From Limisphaerales bacterium (GTDB lineage: Bacteria; Verrucomicrobiota; Verrucomicrobiia; Limisphaerales; PALSA-1396), in assembly GCA_003140275.1 (NCBI GenBank), contig PLJQ01000195.1:5741-12561 (forward strand): 6,821 bases of DNA, given 5' to 3'. The stretch's first letter is position 1; the number at the start of each line of letters is the position of its first letter. A program made the translations under genes and the position numbers. The notes beneath the pieces were generated by a model. That model ran no database searches. It was not told where the DNA came from and was given only the letters and a program-made list of their open reading frames with translations. Below are positions 1-4,679 of this stretch, in pieces.

Positions 1-177
1 CGCCTGGATTTCTTCCTGCAACCGAAGATAAGCCCGTTGGACGTCGGCGACGCTGACCTCGTTTGTGCCCGCCTTGGAAGTCTCGGGCGGTGGCGTATCG
101 GCGGCGAACCCACCGCTGACACACAGGAAACAAAACGCTCCGATGAGAAGGAGTTTTGAAAGTGCTGCGGTTTTCAT
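1..177 (-). CDS. Exported protein of unknown function, N-terminal fragment
   Basis: An ATG at 177 opens a reading frame of 59 codons that runs without a stop off the left edge. The protein begins MKTAALSKLLLIGAFCFLCV and continues into SGGFAAD, a textbook Sec signal peptide: a short Lys-bearing n-region, a hydrophobic core of about 15 residues and an A-A cleavage site near residue 25-26. The mature part seen starts with a Pro/Thr-rich stretch (DTPPPETSKAGTNE), then VSVADVQRAYLRLQEEIQA, which looks like the start of an amphipathic, probably coiled-coil helix. I do not recognise the family from so little sequence. The gene follows the DUF4337 gene on the same strand after a 100-bp gap, but it has its own candidate promoter (TTGACA at 218-223), so co-transcription is not required. 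No Shine-Dalgarno motif precedes the ATG. Confidence is high for the signal peptide and start, nil for function. Confidence 0.75.
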   Translation of the reverse strand, partial: MKTAALSKLLLIGAFCFLCVSGGFAADTPPPETSKAGTNEVSVADVQRAYLRLQEEIQA

Positions 178-194
178 GCTGAAAATGGGAAGAA

Positions 195-223
195 AGCCTG
201 ATGCGTCGCTCCCGGCCTGTCAA
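195..223 (-). promoter_or_regulatory. Candidate sigma70-type promoter for the exported protein at 1-177
   Basis: On the minus strand a perfect -35 TTGACA (218-223) is followed by a 17-bp spacer and a poor -10, CAGGCT (195-200). The -10 lies 17 nt from the ATG at 177, so the leader would be about 10 nt and has no Shine-Dalgarno motif. The perfect -35 and ideal spacing are the support; the -10 matches consensus at only two positions. Confidence 0.45.
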
Positions 224-277
224 GTGCGGCGGCAACCGGTTCTTCGGATTCTGTCGGCTGGCTGGTTCAAGCTCAAA

Positions 278-1174
278 TCACACCCGCAGATAAACATAGA
301 TGGCGAAGGCGACGGCGGCGATGCCGGCGACCGCAGCGAGCGTCCACAAGAGATTTCGTTGCCGGGCGGCCATCGCGAAGGTGGCGATGATCACCGCCGC
401 TTGAGCCGCGAGCATCCCGAAGAAAAATTTGCCGCTACGCTTTTGATGTCGTTCCGCCGAAATGTTGCTCTTGCGCACCTGCAACTCCAGGAGGTTGGCG
501 ATGGCTTGATTAAGCCGCGCCTCGGCGTCGTAGCGCGCGGCTGCGTATTGCAGGCGCGCAGCGGTGAAGTCCCGCAGCAGCGTCTTGTCGCCGTCGGCCA
601 ACGATTTCTCCAATCGCTCAATGGTTTGATTGACCGGCTTGGTGGCGTCGTCGAACGCAAGCACATTGTCCCTGGCGGTTTGCATCGTGTCGGCCAGTGT
701 TCGGTCGTCAACCTTTCTGAGCAGTTCGGCGATTTCAGTTTCCGACTTTGAGGTTTCAACCGCTTGGAGCGCGGCCTTTACACTGGGTTCGAGCGCGAAT
801 GCGGGCGGCGGCGCGGGAGGCTCTCCCTTTTGCAGTGCGGCGATGACGGCGGAGTCCGCCGGGCTTCCAATTTTTTCCACCGTGGCAACGTTGAATGCGC
901 GCACTTCGGTAGTGGCTTGGAGGAGGTCGAGCGTGTTGTGCTGAAGCGCGCTGCGGAGACGCTTGGCTTGGAAGAAACTCCACTGGTCGCCCGCTTTCGA
1001 TTGCTGCTGGGCGGCGAGGGCGCGGTCGTATTGGGCGCGGGTCATCTCGCTCGAAGCCAGACCGGCAAGCAGGGTCGCGACGACGGTCATCACCACGGGC
1101 GTGGCGACGAACAGCTTGCCCCACTGGGTTTGTGGCGCGTCCTTTTTCAACTCGTCAGGGATTTGCACTTTCAC
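278..1174 (-). CDS. DUF4337-family membrane protein
   Basis: This 298-aa protein fits the DUF4337 family, whose function is unknown. One membrane segment lies near the N-terminus (about residues 21-41), followed by the family-like stretch SSEMTRAQYDRALAAQQQSK and AGDQWSFFQAKRLRSA. A long soluble, helix-rich region (about 60-245) includes a Pro-rich bend at 119-125 (PPAPPPA). The C-terminus has two more membrane segments (about 250-269 and 275-296) and ends YVYLRV. It is probably an inner-membrane protein with a large soluble middle domain. The start is GTG at 1174: an in-frame TAG lies four codons upstream, so no longer start is possible, and a TAnnnT hexamer six bases before the GTG suggests a leaderless message. 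The gene is divergent from the msrBA fusion across a 172-bp gap and upstream of the exported protein at 1-177. Family assignment is from remembered sequence features, not a search. Confidence 0.85.
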   Translation of the reverse strand: MKVQIPDELKKDAPQTQWGKLFVATPVVMTVVATLLAGLASSEMTRAQYDRALAAQQQSKAGDQWSFFQAKRLRSALQHNTLDLLQATTEVRAFNVATVEKIGSPADSAVIAALQKGEPPAPPPAFALEPSVKAALQAVETSKSETEIAELLRKVDDRTLADTMQTARDNVLAFDDATKPVNQTIERLEKSLADGDKTLLRDFTAARLQYAAARYDAEARLNQAIANLLELQVRKSNISAERHQKRSGKFFFGMLAAQAAVIIATFAMAARQRNLLWTLAAVAGIAAVAFAIYVYLRV

Positions 1175-1180
1175 GCTGCG

Positions 1181-1209
1181 AGCCTAGCGCAGCAACACGA
1201 CGGGCGCAA
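1181..1209 (-). promoter_or_regulatory. Candidate near-leaderless promoter for the DUF4337 gene
   Basis: On the minus strand, -35 TTGCGC (1204-1209), a 17-bp spacer and -10 TAGGCT (1181-1186) end six bases before the GTG at 1174. Transcription would start at or within a base or two of the start codon. No Shine-Dalgarno sequence is present. The -10 overlaps the in-frame TAG that closes the frame upstream, which fits this GTG being the true start. Confidence 0.5.
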
Positions 1210-1248
1210 CGGACTTCGCCGCCGTCATTTCAGGACCTGCGGGGATTC

Positions 1249-1283
1249 ACACCTTCCTGTAAGGTGTCGCCCGATCGGGCGAC
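1249..1283. repeat. Hairpin plus 18-bp perfect palindrome in a divergent promoter region
   Basis: A 7-bp inverted repeat (ACACCTT at 1249-1255, AAGGTGT at 1261-1267, 5-nt loop) overlaps by two bases a perfect 18-bp palindrome, GTCGCCCGATCGGGCGAC, at 1266-1283. The palindrome has no spacer, so it is a better candidate for a dimeric protein site than for an RNA hairpin. It ends 26 bp before the -35 of the msrBA promoter and lies 56 bp from the -35 of the divergent DUF4337 promoter, so a regulator bound here could touch either gene. It could equally be a fragment of a dispersed repeat; one copy in the window cannot distinguish these. Confidence 0.5.
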
Positions 1284-1309
1284 TTATGGTATGAGGGTCT
1301 AAAATTGTT

Positions 1310-1338
1310 TTGGACGCACAAATTGAAGCGTGTAGATT
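1310..1338 (+). promoter_or_regulatory. Promoter of the msrBA fusion gene, near-leaderless
   Basis: TTGGAC (1310-1315), a 17-bp spacer and TAGATT (1333-1338) end eight bases before ATG 1347. This is a good sigma70-type match at ideal spacing. It places the transcript start at or just before the ATG, leaving no room for a Shine-Dalgarno interaction. It also excludes the longer frame that could be opened at TTG 1305, because that codon lies upstream of the promoter. Confidence 0.6.
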
Positions 1339-1346
1339 GTGAAAGT

Positions 1347-2456
1347 ATGCGAACGGCAAAACTTGTAAGCATTGCAACCGCGGTGTTGCTGGCGACGGCG
1401 GGCGTCACCATCGCGCAGAACGCTCGCGAACAGCCGAACAACCTTTCGACCAATCCGCCAGGCAATATGAAGGAATTCAAGAAACCAGATCAGACCCTGT
1501 TGAAGAAGAATTTGTCGCCCGAACAATTCGCGGTCACGCAACAGTGCGGCACCGAACCGCCGTTTCGCAACGCGTATTGGGACAACCACAAGCCCGGCAT
1601 TTACGTGGATGTGGTGTCCGGCGAACCGCTGTTCAGTTCACTGGACAAGTTTGATTCCGGCAGCGGCTGGCCGAGCTTCACCCAACCGGTGAAGGGCATG
1701 GATATCGTCGAGAAGAAGGACACCGCGCACGGCATGGTGCGGACGGAGGTGCGGTCGAAACAGGCGGACTCGCATCTCGGCCACGTCTTCAACGACGGGC
1801 CGGGACCGACCCAGTTGCGTTACTGCATCAATTCCGCGGCGCTGCGATTCATTCCGGTGAAGAAGATGGAAGCCGAGGGTTATGCGGCAAATCTTGAACC
1901 GTTCGTGAAGGCGGGATTGATCAAGTTGGGCGCGGGTTCAAATCCTGCGGACAAAGCTTCCGGCGCGACGAAGCACCAGACGGCCATTCTGGCGGGCGGC
2001 TGTTTCTGGGGCATGGAGGAAATCCTGCGCAAAATTCCCGGCGTGATTGGAACGAGCGTGGGTTACAGCGGCGGGAAAGTGGCGAAACCGACCTACCAAC
2101 AAGTTTGCACCGGACGCACCGGACACGCGGAAGCGATCCAGGTGGTCTTCGATCCGGCCACGTTGAGTTATGAGCAGTTGCTGGGGTATTTTTTCCGCAT
2201 GCACGATCCCACCACATTGAACCAGCAGCACAACGACATTGGCACCCAGTATCGTTCAGCCATCTTCTTCACAAGCGAGGATCAAAAAACGACCGCCGAG
2301 CGCGTGAAAGCACAAGTGGAGAAGTCAGGCAAGTTTAAGCGCCCCATCGTCACCGAAATCACGAAGGCATCAGAATTCTATCCGGCTGAGGACTACCACC
2401 AGAAGTATCTTGTGAAAAATCCAGGCGGTTACACTTGCCACGTCTTGCGGGATTAG
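1347..2456 (+). CDS. msrBA: Secreted bifunctional methionine sulfoxide reductase, MsrB-MsrA fusion
   Basis: This 369-aa enzyme should reduce both epimers of methionine sulfoxide: MsrB the R form, MsrA the S form. Residues 1-24 (MRTAKLVSIATAVLLATAGV, then TIAQ) form a Sec signal peptide, so it probably repairs oxidised proteins outside the cytoplasm. The MsrB domain spans about 55-172: CGTEPPF at 67-73, SGSGWPSF at 104-111, HLGHVFNDGP at 143-152 and catalytic Cys160 in RYCINSAALRF. The two zinc CxxC pairs of many MsrBs are absent, and the common resolving Cys of SGCGWPSF is Ser106. Cys67 is the only other Cys in this domain and is the likely resolving residue (inference). The MsrA domain spans about 210-369: catalytic Cys219 in GGCFWGMEE, VGYSGG, VCTGRTGHAEA at 253-263, DPTTLNQQHNDIGTQYRS, and Cys364 near the end as likely resolving Cys. 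The order B-then-A is the reverse of the PilB-type fusion. Start ATG 1347 is set by the signal peptide and the promoter directly before it. Confidence 0.95.
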   Translation: MRTAKLVSIATAVLLATAGVTIAQNAREQPNNLSTNPPGNMKEFKKPDQTLLKKNLSPEQFAVTQQCGTEPPFRNAYWDNHKPGIYVDVVSGEPLFSSLDKFDSGSGWPSFTQPVKGMDIVEKKDTAHGMVRTEVRSKQADSHLGHVFNDGPGPTQLRYCINSAALRFIPVKKMEAEGYAANLEPFVKAGLIKLGAGSNPADKASGATKHQTAILAGGCFWGMEEILRKIPGVIGTSVGYSGGKVAKPTYQQVCTGRTGHAEAIQVVFDPATLSYEQLLGYFFRMHDPTTLNQQHNDIGTQYRSAIFFTSEDQKTTAERVKAQVEKSGKFKRPIVTEITKASEFYPAEDYHQKYLVKNPGGYTCHVLRD

Positions 2457-2477
2457 CAACCTGTTGAGAAAGGCTGA

Positions 2478-2495
2478 TTCGCGCGTAGCCGCGAA
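2478..2495. terminator. Weak hairpin downstream of the msrBA gene
   Basis: A 6-bp inverted repeat (TTCGCG at 2478-2483, CGCGAA at 2490-2495, 6-nt loop) lies 22 bp after the msrBA stop. It is not followed by a T-run, so it is at best a partial terminator. Nothing else of note is visible between 2457 and the next promoter at 2586. Confidence 0.2.
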
Positions 2496-2585
2496 GTAAT
2501 GCGGTGGAAATCCTGAGCAAATAAGGGTATTTTGCCCGCTTCCCACGTTGGCGATGGCTATTTAAACGATCGGTTAAGATTCCGA

Positions 2586-2614
2586 TTGTCGTCCCCGCCC
2601 CGTTCGTCTAAAGT
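2586..2614 (+). promoter_or_regulatory. Candidate near-leaderless promoter for the DUF1080 gene
   Basis: TTGTCG (2586-2591), a 17-bp C-rich spacer and TAAAGT (2609-2614) end seven bases before ATG 2622. The geometry is the same as at the msrBA promoter. No Shine-Dalgarno sequence is present. A separate promoter means this gene need not be read from msrBA, 165 bp upstream. Confidence 0.5.
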
Positions 2615-2621
2615 GTGCGCC

Positions 2622-3254
2622 ATGAAATCCATATTCTTGACCCCATTGACTCTTGTCTGCATCGCTGTCTCCCGGCTCAACGCCGCTGAATCCGAGGACG
2701 GTTTCGTGACCATCACCGACGGCACAACCTTCAACGGCTGGAAGGCATCCCTCGACAGCCCTGACACCTGGAAGGTCGAAGACGGCGCCTTTGTCGCCCA
2801 TGGCAAGACCGATCATTTGTATTATGTCGGTGATCCCAAACCGTTCAAGAACTTCATCCTGCGCGTGGACGTGATGACCGATCCGGTTTCGAATGGCGGC
2901 ATTTATTTTCATACCCGCTATCAGGAAAGGAGCTGGCCGAAGTACGGGTTTGAATCACAAGTGAACGTCAGCCACGGGGATTGGAAGAAAACCGGCAGCC
3001 TCTATGATGTCGTGAATCTTGCCTCCACTCCCGCAAAGGACAACCAATGGTGGACTCAGGAAATCACGGTCAAAGGCAAAAAGGTCACCGTCAAGATCGA
3101 CGGTCAAATCGTCCTCGAATACACCGAACCGGCCGGTGCTCAACCCGGCAGGGATTACACCCGAACGCTCGACGAAGGCACGTTTGCGCTTCAGGCGCAT
3201 GATCCGAAAAGTGTCGTTCGTTACAAGAACATCAGGGTGAAGCGCCTTGACTGA
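2622..3254 (+). CDS. Secreted DUF1080 protein (3-keto-disaccharide hydrolase-like)
   Basis: This 210-aa protein has a signal peptide (MKSIFLTPLTLVCIAVSRLN then AA|ES, cleavage about residue 22) followed by a single DUF1080 domain, the beta-sandwich now named 3-keto-disaccharide hydrolase. Family marks in order: FVTITDGTTFNGWK (28-41), W50-K-V-E-D-G-A-F (50-57), FKNFILRVDV (75-84), SNGGIYFHTRY (90-100), YGFESQVN (108-115), TGSLYDVV (124-131), the strand pair KGKKVTVKIDGQIVLEY (151-167) and the closing GTFALQAHDPKSVVRYKNIRVKRL. The length is normal for a one-domain member. Such proteins are abundant in Planctomycetes and Verrucomicrobia; some act on oxidised glycosides, but the substrate here cannot be read from sequence. 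ATG 2622 is preferred over an in-frame ATG at 2532, because only the former begins a signal peptide and has a -10 seven bases upstream. It is convergent with the lytic transglycosylase gene, with stops 37 bp apart. Confidence 0.9.
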   Translation: MKSIFLTPLTLVCIAVSRLNAAESEDGFVTITDGTTFNGWKASLDSPDTWKVEDGAFVAHGKTDHLYYVGDPKPFKNFILRVDVMTDPVSNGGIYFHTRYQERSWPKYGFESQVNVSHGDWKKTGSLYDVVNLASTPAKDNQWWTQEITVKGKKVTVKIDGQIVLEYTEPAGAQPGRDYTRTLDEGTFALQAHDPKSVVRYKNIRVKRLD

Positions 3255-3261
3255 GTTTGAG

Positions 3262-3285
3262 AGTCCGCACGAACACTCACGGACT
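3262..3285. terminator. Weak inverted repeat between convergent genes
   Basis: AGTCCG (3262-3267) and CGGACT (3280-3285) form a 6-bp stem with a 12-nt loop in the 37-bp gap between two convergent stop codons. The position suits a shared terminator, but there is no clear T-run on either side and the loop is large. Confidence 0.3.
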
Positions 3286-3291
3286 GACCGT

Positions 3292-4224
3292 TCACACTTT
3301 TGGCAATTTCAGATCGTCAAGGGTCAGTCCTTCGCGCTTCTTGAGCGTGGCCTCACACTTGGGAACATACATCTGCGTCTCGGCCGGCAGGTGGTTGGCA
3401 ATGGCGTCGAAATTGCGCGTCTTGTATTTTTTAAGCAGACCATCGACGTGACTCTCGCCGGCATTGTAAGCGGCGAGCGCGAGTCGCCAGTCGCCATAGT
3501 GGCCTTGCAGGTAACGAAGATATTTGGCCGCGGCCCGTGCGCTTTTTTCCGGGCTGAGCCGTTCGTCCGGCAGCCAGGTTGAAAGACCAAGCCGCTTGGC
3601 CGTGGGGCTGGTCAGTTGAAACATTCCCGCCGCGCCCGCCGGGCTTCTTGCCCTCGGATTAAAGGATGATTCCACTTCCGCCAGCCATACGAGTTGCGCT
3701 GGCGCTCCGCCGGCGGTGAAGATCGGTTTGAGTCGCGGCACCAAGGCCTGTGCGCGTGGCGGCAATGGACGTTTGTCCATCTGCTGGGCCCAGACGGAGC
3801 GCTGGAGTTGCATTGACGGGCGGGGCAGCGGCGGCGCGGGGATTCCCGGCTTCGGCGGCGGTTGCATTCGGCGCCGCAACTCGGTGGCGGCGTCGAGGTA
3901 ATCAAGCCGGGTTTGGAGCCATTCCGCGTAAGGGCGTGTCTCTTCGTATTGCAGGAGCAGCGGGAGCAATGCGGTCGCGGTTTGTTTCAGCGCCGCGAGG
4001 TCGTAAACATCATCCTTTTGAAAGTCCTGCATCAACTCGTCGAACAATTTGCGCACGCGCTCCTGATCCGTCGCTTGCAGCGCCTGAAGCACGCGGTCAT
4101 CGAGGTTTTCGCGCATCCATTGCTCGACCGACGGGTCAAGGGCATCAAGCTGAAATGGCGCTGGTTGCGGCAACGCGCTGCCAACGACCAGCAACACCAA
4201 CCCAATCGCGAAACGGATTTTCAC
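3292..4224 (-). CDS. Exported lytic transglycosylase, family 1D (MltD-like), no LysM
   Basis: This 310-aa enzyme should cleave the MurNAc-GlcNAc bond of peptidoglycan to leave 1,6-anhydroMurNAc ends. The N-terminus, MKIRFAIGLVLLVVGSALPQ, is a signal peptide. A helical region (about 25-120) and a Pro-rich linker (about 121-136) lead to the SLT domain (about 160-300). The catalytic Glu is Glu185 in AEVESSF; the fold motifs follow: SPAGAAGMFQ (194-203), GDWRLALAAYNAGESHV (244-260) and the family-1D mark LPAETQMYVPK (279-289). C-terminal LysM repeats usual in MltD are absent; the protein ends 21 residues after that mark. I chose GTG 4224 over the in-frame ATG at 4248: the GTG gives a cleaner signal peptide, and a TATCAT -10 hexamer lies six bases before it, putting the ATG outside the transcript. 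If ATG is used, the protein is 318 aa with an odd MPSCYHSS extension. It is convergent with the DUF1080 gene and borders the palindrome-rich gap. Confidence 0.9.
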   Translation of the reverse strand: MKIRFAIGLVLLVVGSALPQPAPFQLDALDPSVEQWMRENLDDRVLQALQATDQERVRKLFDELMQDFQKDDVYDLAALKQTATALLPLLLQYEETRPYAEWLQTRLDYLDAATELRRRMQPPPKPGIPAPPLPRPSMQLQRSVWAQQMDKRPLPPRAQALVPRLKPIFTAGGAPAQLVWLAEVESSFNPRARSPAGAAGMFQLTSPTAKRLGLSTWLPDERLSPEKSARAAAKYLRYLQGHYGDWRLALAAYNAGESHVDGLLKKYKTRNFDAIANHLPAETQMYVPKCEATLKKREGLTLDDLKLPKV

Positions 4225-4230
4225 AGACGA

Positions 4231-4258
4231 ATGATAACATGACGGCATGAATTTGCAG
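4231..4258 (-). promoter_or_regulatory. Candidate near-leaderless promoter for the lytic transglycosylase
   Basis: On the minus strand TATCAT (4231-4236), a 5/6 match to the -10 consensus, ends six bases before GTG 4224. The -35 is weak: CTGCAA at 4253-4258 with a 16-bp spacer. The -10 position matches that of three other genes in the window, which is the main support. It overlaps the in-frame ATG frame at 4248 and therefore argues against that start. Confidence 0.45.
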
Positions 4259-4305
4259 CCATTTCCGAGCGAATCCGCTATCCATGAACTTCAAGGCAGC
4301 GCGCG

Positions 4306-4362
4306 TCACTCCGTGTGCGCCGCTGGTTTGGACATTCGATCCGAACGGCGCGCACGGAGTGA
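4306..4362. repeat. Long inverted repeat 1 (17-bp arms, nested inner stem)
   Basis: TCACTCCGTGTGCGCCG at 4306-4322 is complementary to CGGCGCGCACGGAGTGA at 4346-4362, with a single T/G wobble. Inside the loop, TTTGGA (4327-4332) pairs with TCCGAA (4340-4345), also with one wobble, so the 57-nt unit folds into a nearly continuous hairpin with a 4-nt bulge (CTGG) and a 7-nt loop. It is non-coding, lies 81 bp upstream of the lytic transglycosylase start, and is the first of three large palindromes in this gap. It is either a dispersed palindromic element or a structured RNA; the single copy here cannot decide. Confidence 0.8.
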
Positions 4363-4379
4363 GTCTTTTGCTAACCTCC

Positions 4380-4454
4380 GGAGGGACGAGTTACACGAGT
4401 CCCAAAACTTCCAAACGGTTCGAAGAGTCAGGGACTCGTGTAACTCGTCCTTCC
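4380..4454. repeat. Long inverted repeat 2 (20-bp perfect arms, 27-nt loop)
   Basis: The arm GGACGAGTTACACGAGTCCC (4384-4403) is the exact reverse complement of 4431-4450. Beyond one G/T wobble the pairing continues three more bases on each side (4380-4382 with 4452-4454), giving about 24 bp. Each arm is itself a small imperfect palindrome (GGGAC...GTCCC) and contains ACGAGT twice (4386-4391 and 4395-4400). The DNA could therefore form either one long hairpin or two short ones. The left end overlaps a 10-bp palindrome, CCTCCGGAGG (4375-4384). There are no flanking genes within it and no transposase nearby. Confidence 0.85.
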
Positions 4455-4495
4455 AAATCGAAGGTTTTCAGTTAGCCAGAATTTATTCCCAGTAC

Positions 4496-4547
4496 GGTAG
4501 GGTCGGCGCGCTGCGCCGACCGGACGCCGCAGCGCGGCGTCCCTACC
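4496..4547. repeat. Clover-like palindromic element: fully paired three-way junction
   Basis: All 52 bases except two 3-nt loops can pair. The outer stem is GGTAG (4496-4500) with CTACC (4543-4547). It encloses hairpin 1, GGTCGGCGC (4501-4509), loop GCT, GCGCCGACC (4513-4521), and hairpin 2, GGACGCCGC (4522-4530), loop AGC, GCGGCGTCC (4534-4542). There are no unpaired junction bases. The two 9-bp stems differ at two positions, and both are compensated by the opposite change on the partner strand; the loops are reverse complements of each other. The whole element is thus nearly its own reverse complement. It resembles non-autonomous palindromic repeats (REP/MITE type), but no transposase is present here. 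Confidence 0.85.
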
Positions 4548-4679
4548 AACAACATTTCTATCCGGAAATTAAGCTCCTGTTTACAAATTGGAAAGGCAGG
4601 AATAGACTGCGAATTGTGAAAAGAGTTAGCCCGCACCGTGCGGTCGAAAGACAATTTTAGGCTGAAATCCCATGCGAAT
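4548..4679. other. Non-coding leader region of the two-TM protein gene
   Basis: This 132-bp remainder of the 4225-4679 gap is visibly more AT-rich than the flanks. I see no convincing promoter at the spacing used by the neighbouring genes; a TAGGCT hexamer lies at 4659-4664, but no good -35 stands 17 bp before it. Sequence CCGCACCGTGCGG near 4631-4643 is a short GC palindrome. No gene or RNA is recognised. Confidence 0.4.

Noticed and set aside
1241..1290. tRNA-like stem around 1249-1267
   Set aside because: A 5-bp stem with 7-nt loop can be drawn, but the position before the anticodon is not T, and no D-arm, T-arm GTTC or acceptor stem can be found.
1305..1346. Longer N-terminus for the msrBA product starting at TTG 1305
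   Set aside because: The added residues precede a proper signal peptide, and TTG 1305 lies upstream of the -35/-10 promoter at 1310-1338.
2532..2621. Longer N-terminus for the DUF1080 protein from ATG 2532
   Set aside because: It would bury the signal peptide behind 30 polar residues, and the promoter at 2586-2614 lies inside it.
3750..4250. Long open frames on the plus strand opposite the lytic transglycosylase, and similar frames opposite the DUF4337 and ABC-F genes
   Set aside because: They show no domain, signal peptide or start signal, and are Arg/Ala-rich as expected for antisense frames in GC-rich coding DNA.
4470..4631. Direct repeat AGTTAGCC at 4470-4477 and 4624-4631 flanking the clover-like element, resembling a target-site duplication
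   Set aside because: An 8-bp match within about 450 bp is expected by chance, and the enclosed 146 bp has no terminal inverted repeats at these ends.
4247..4660. 137-codon open frame through the palindrome cluster
   Set aside because: It reads across all three inverted repeats, has no recognisable composition or motif, and begins beside the divergent start with no start signal.
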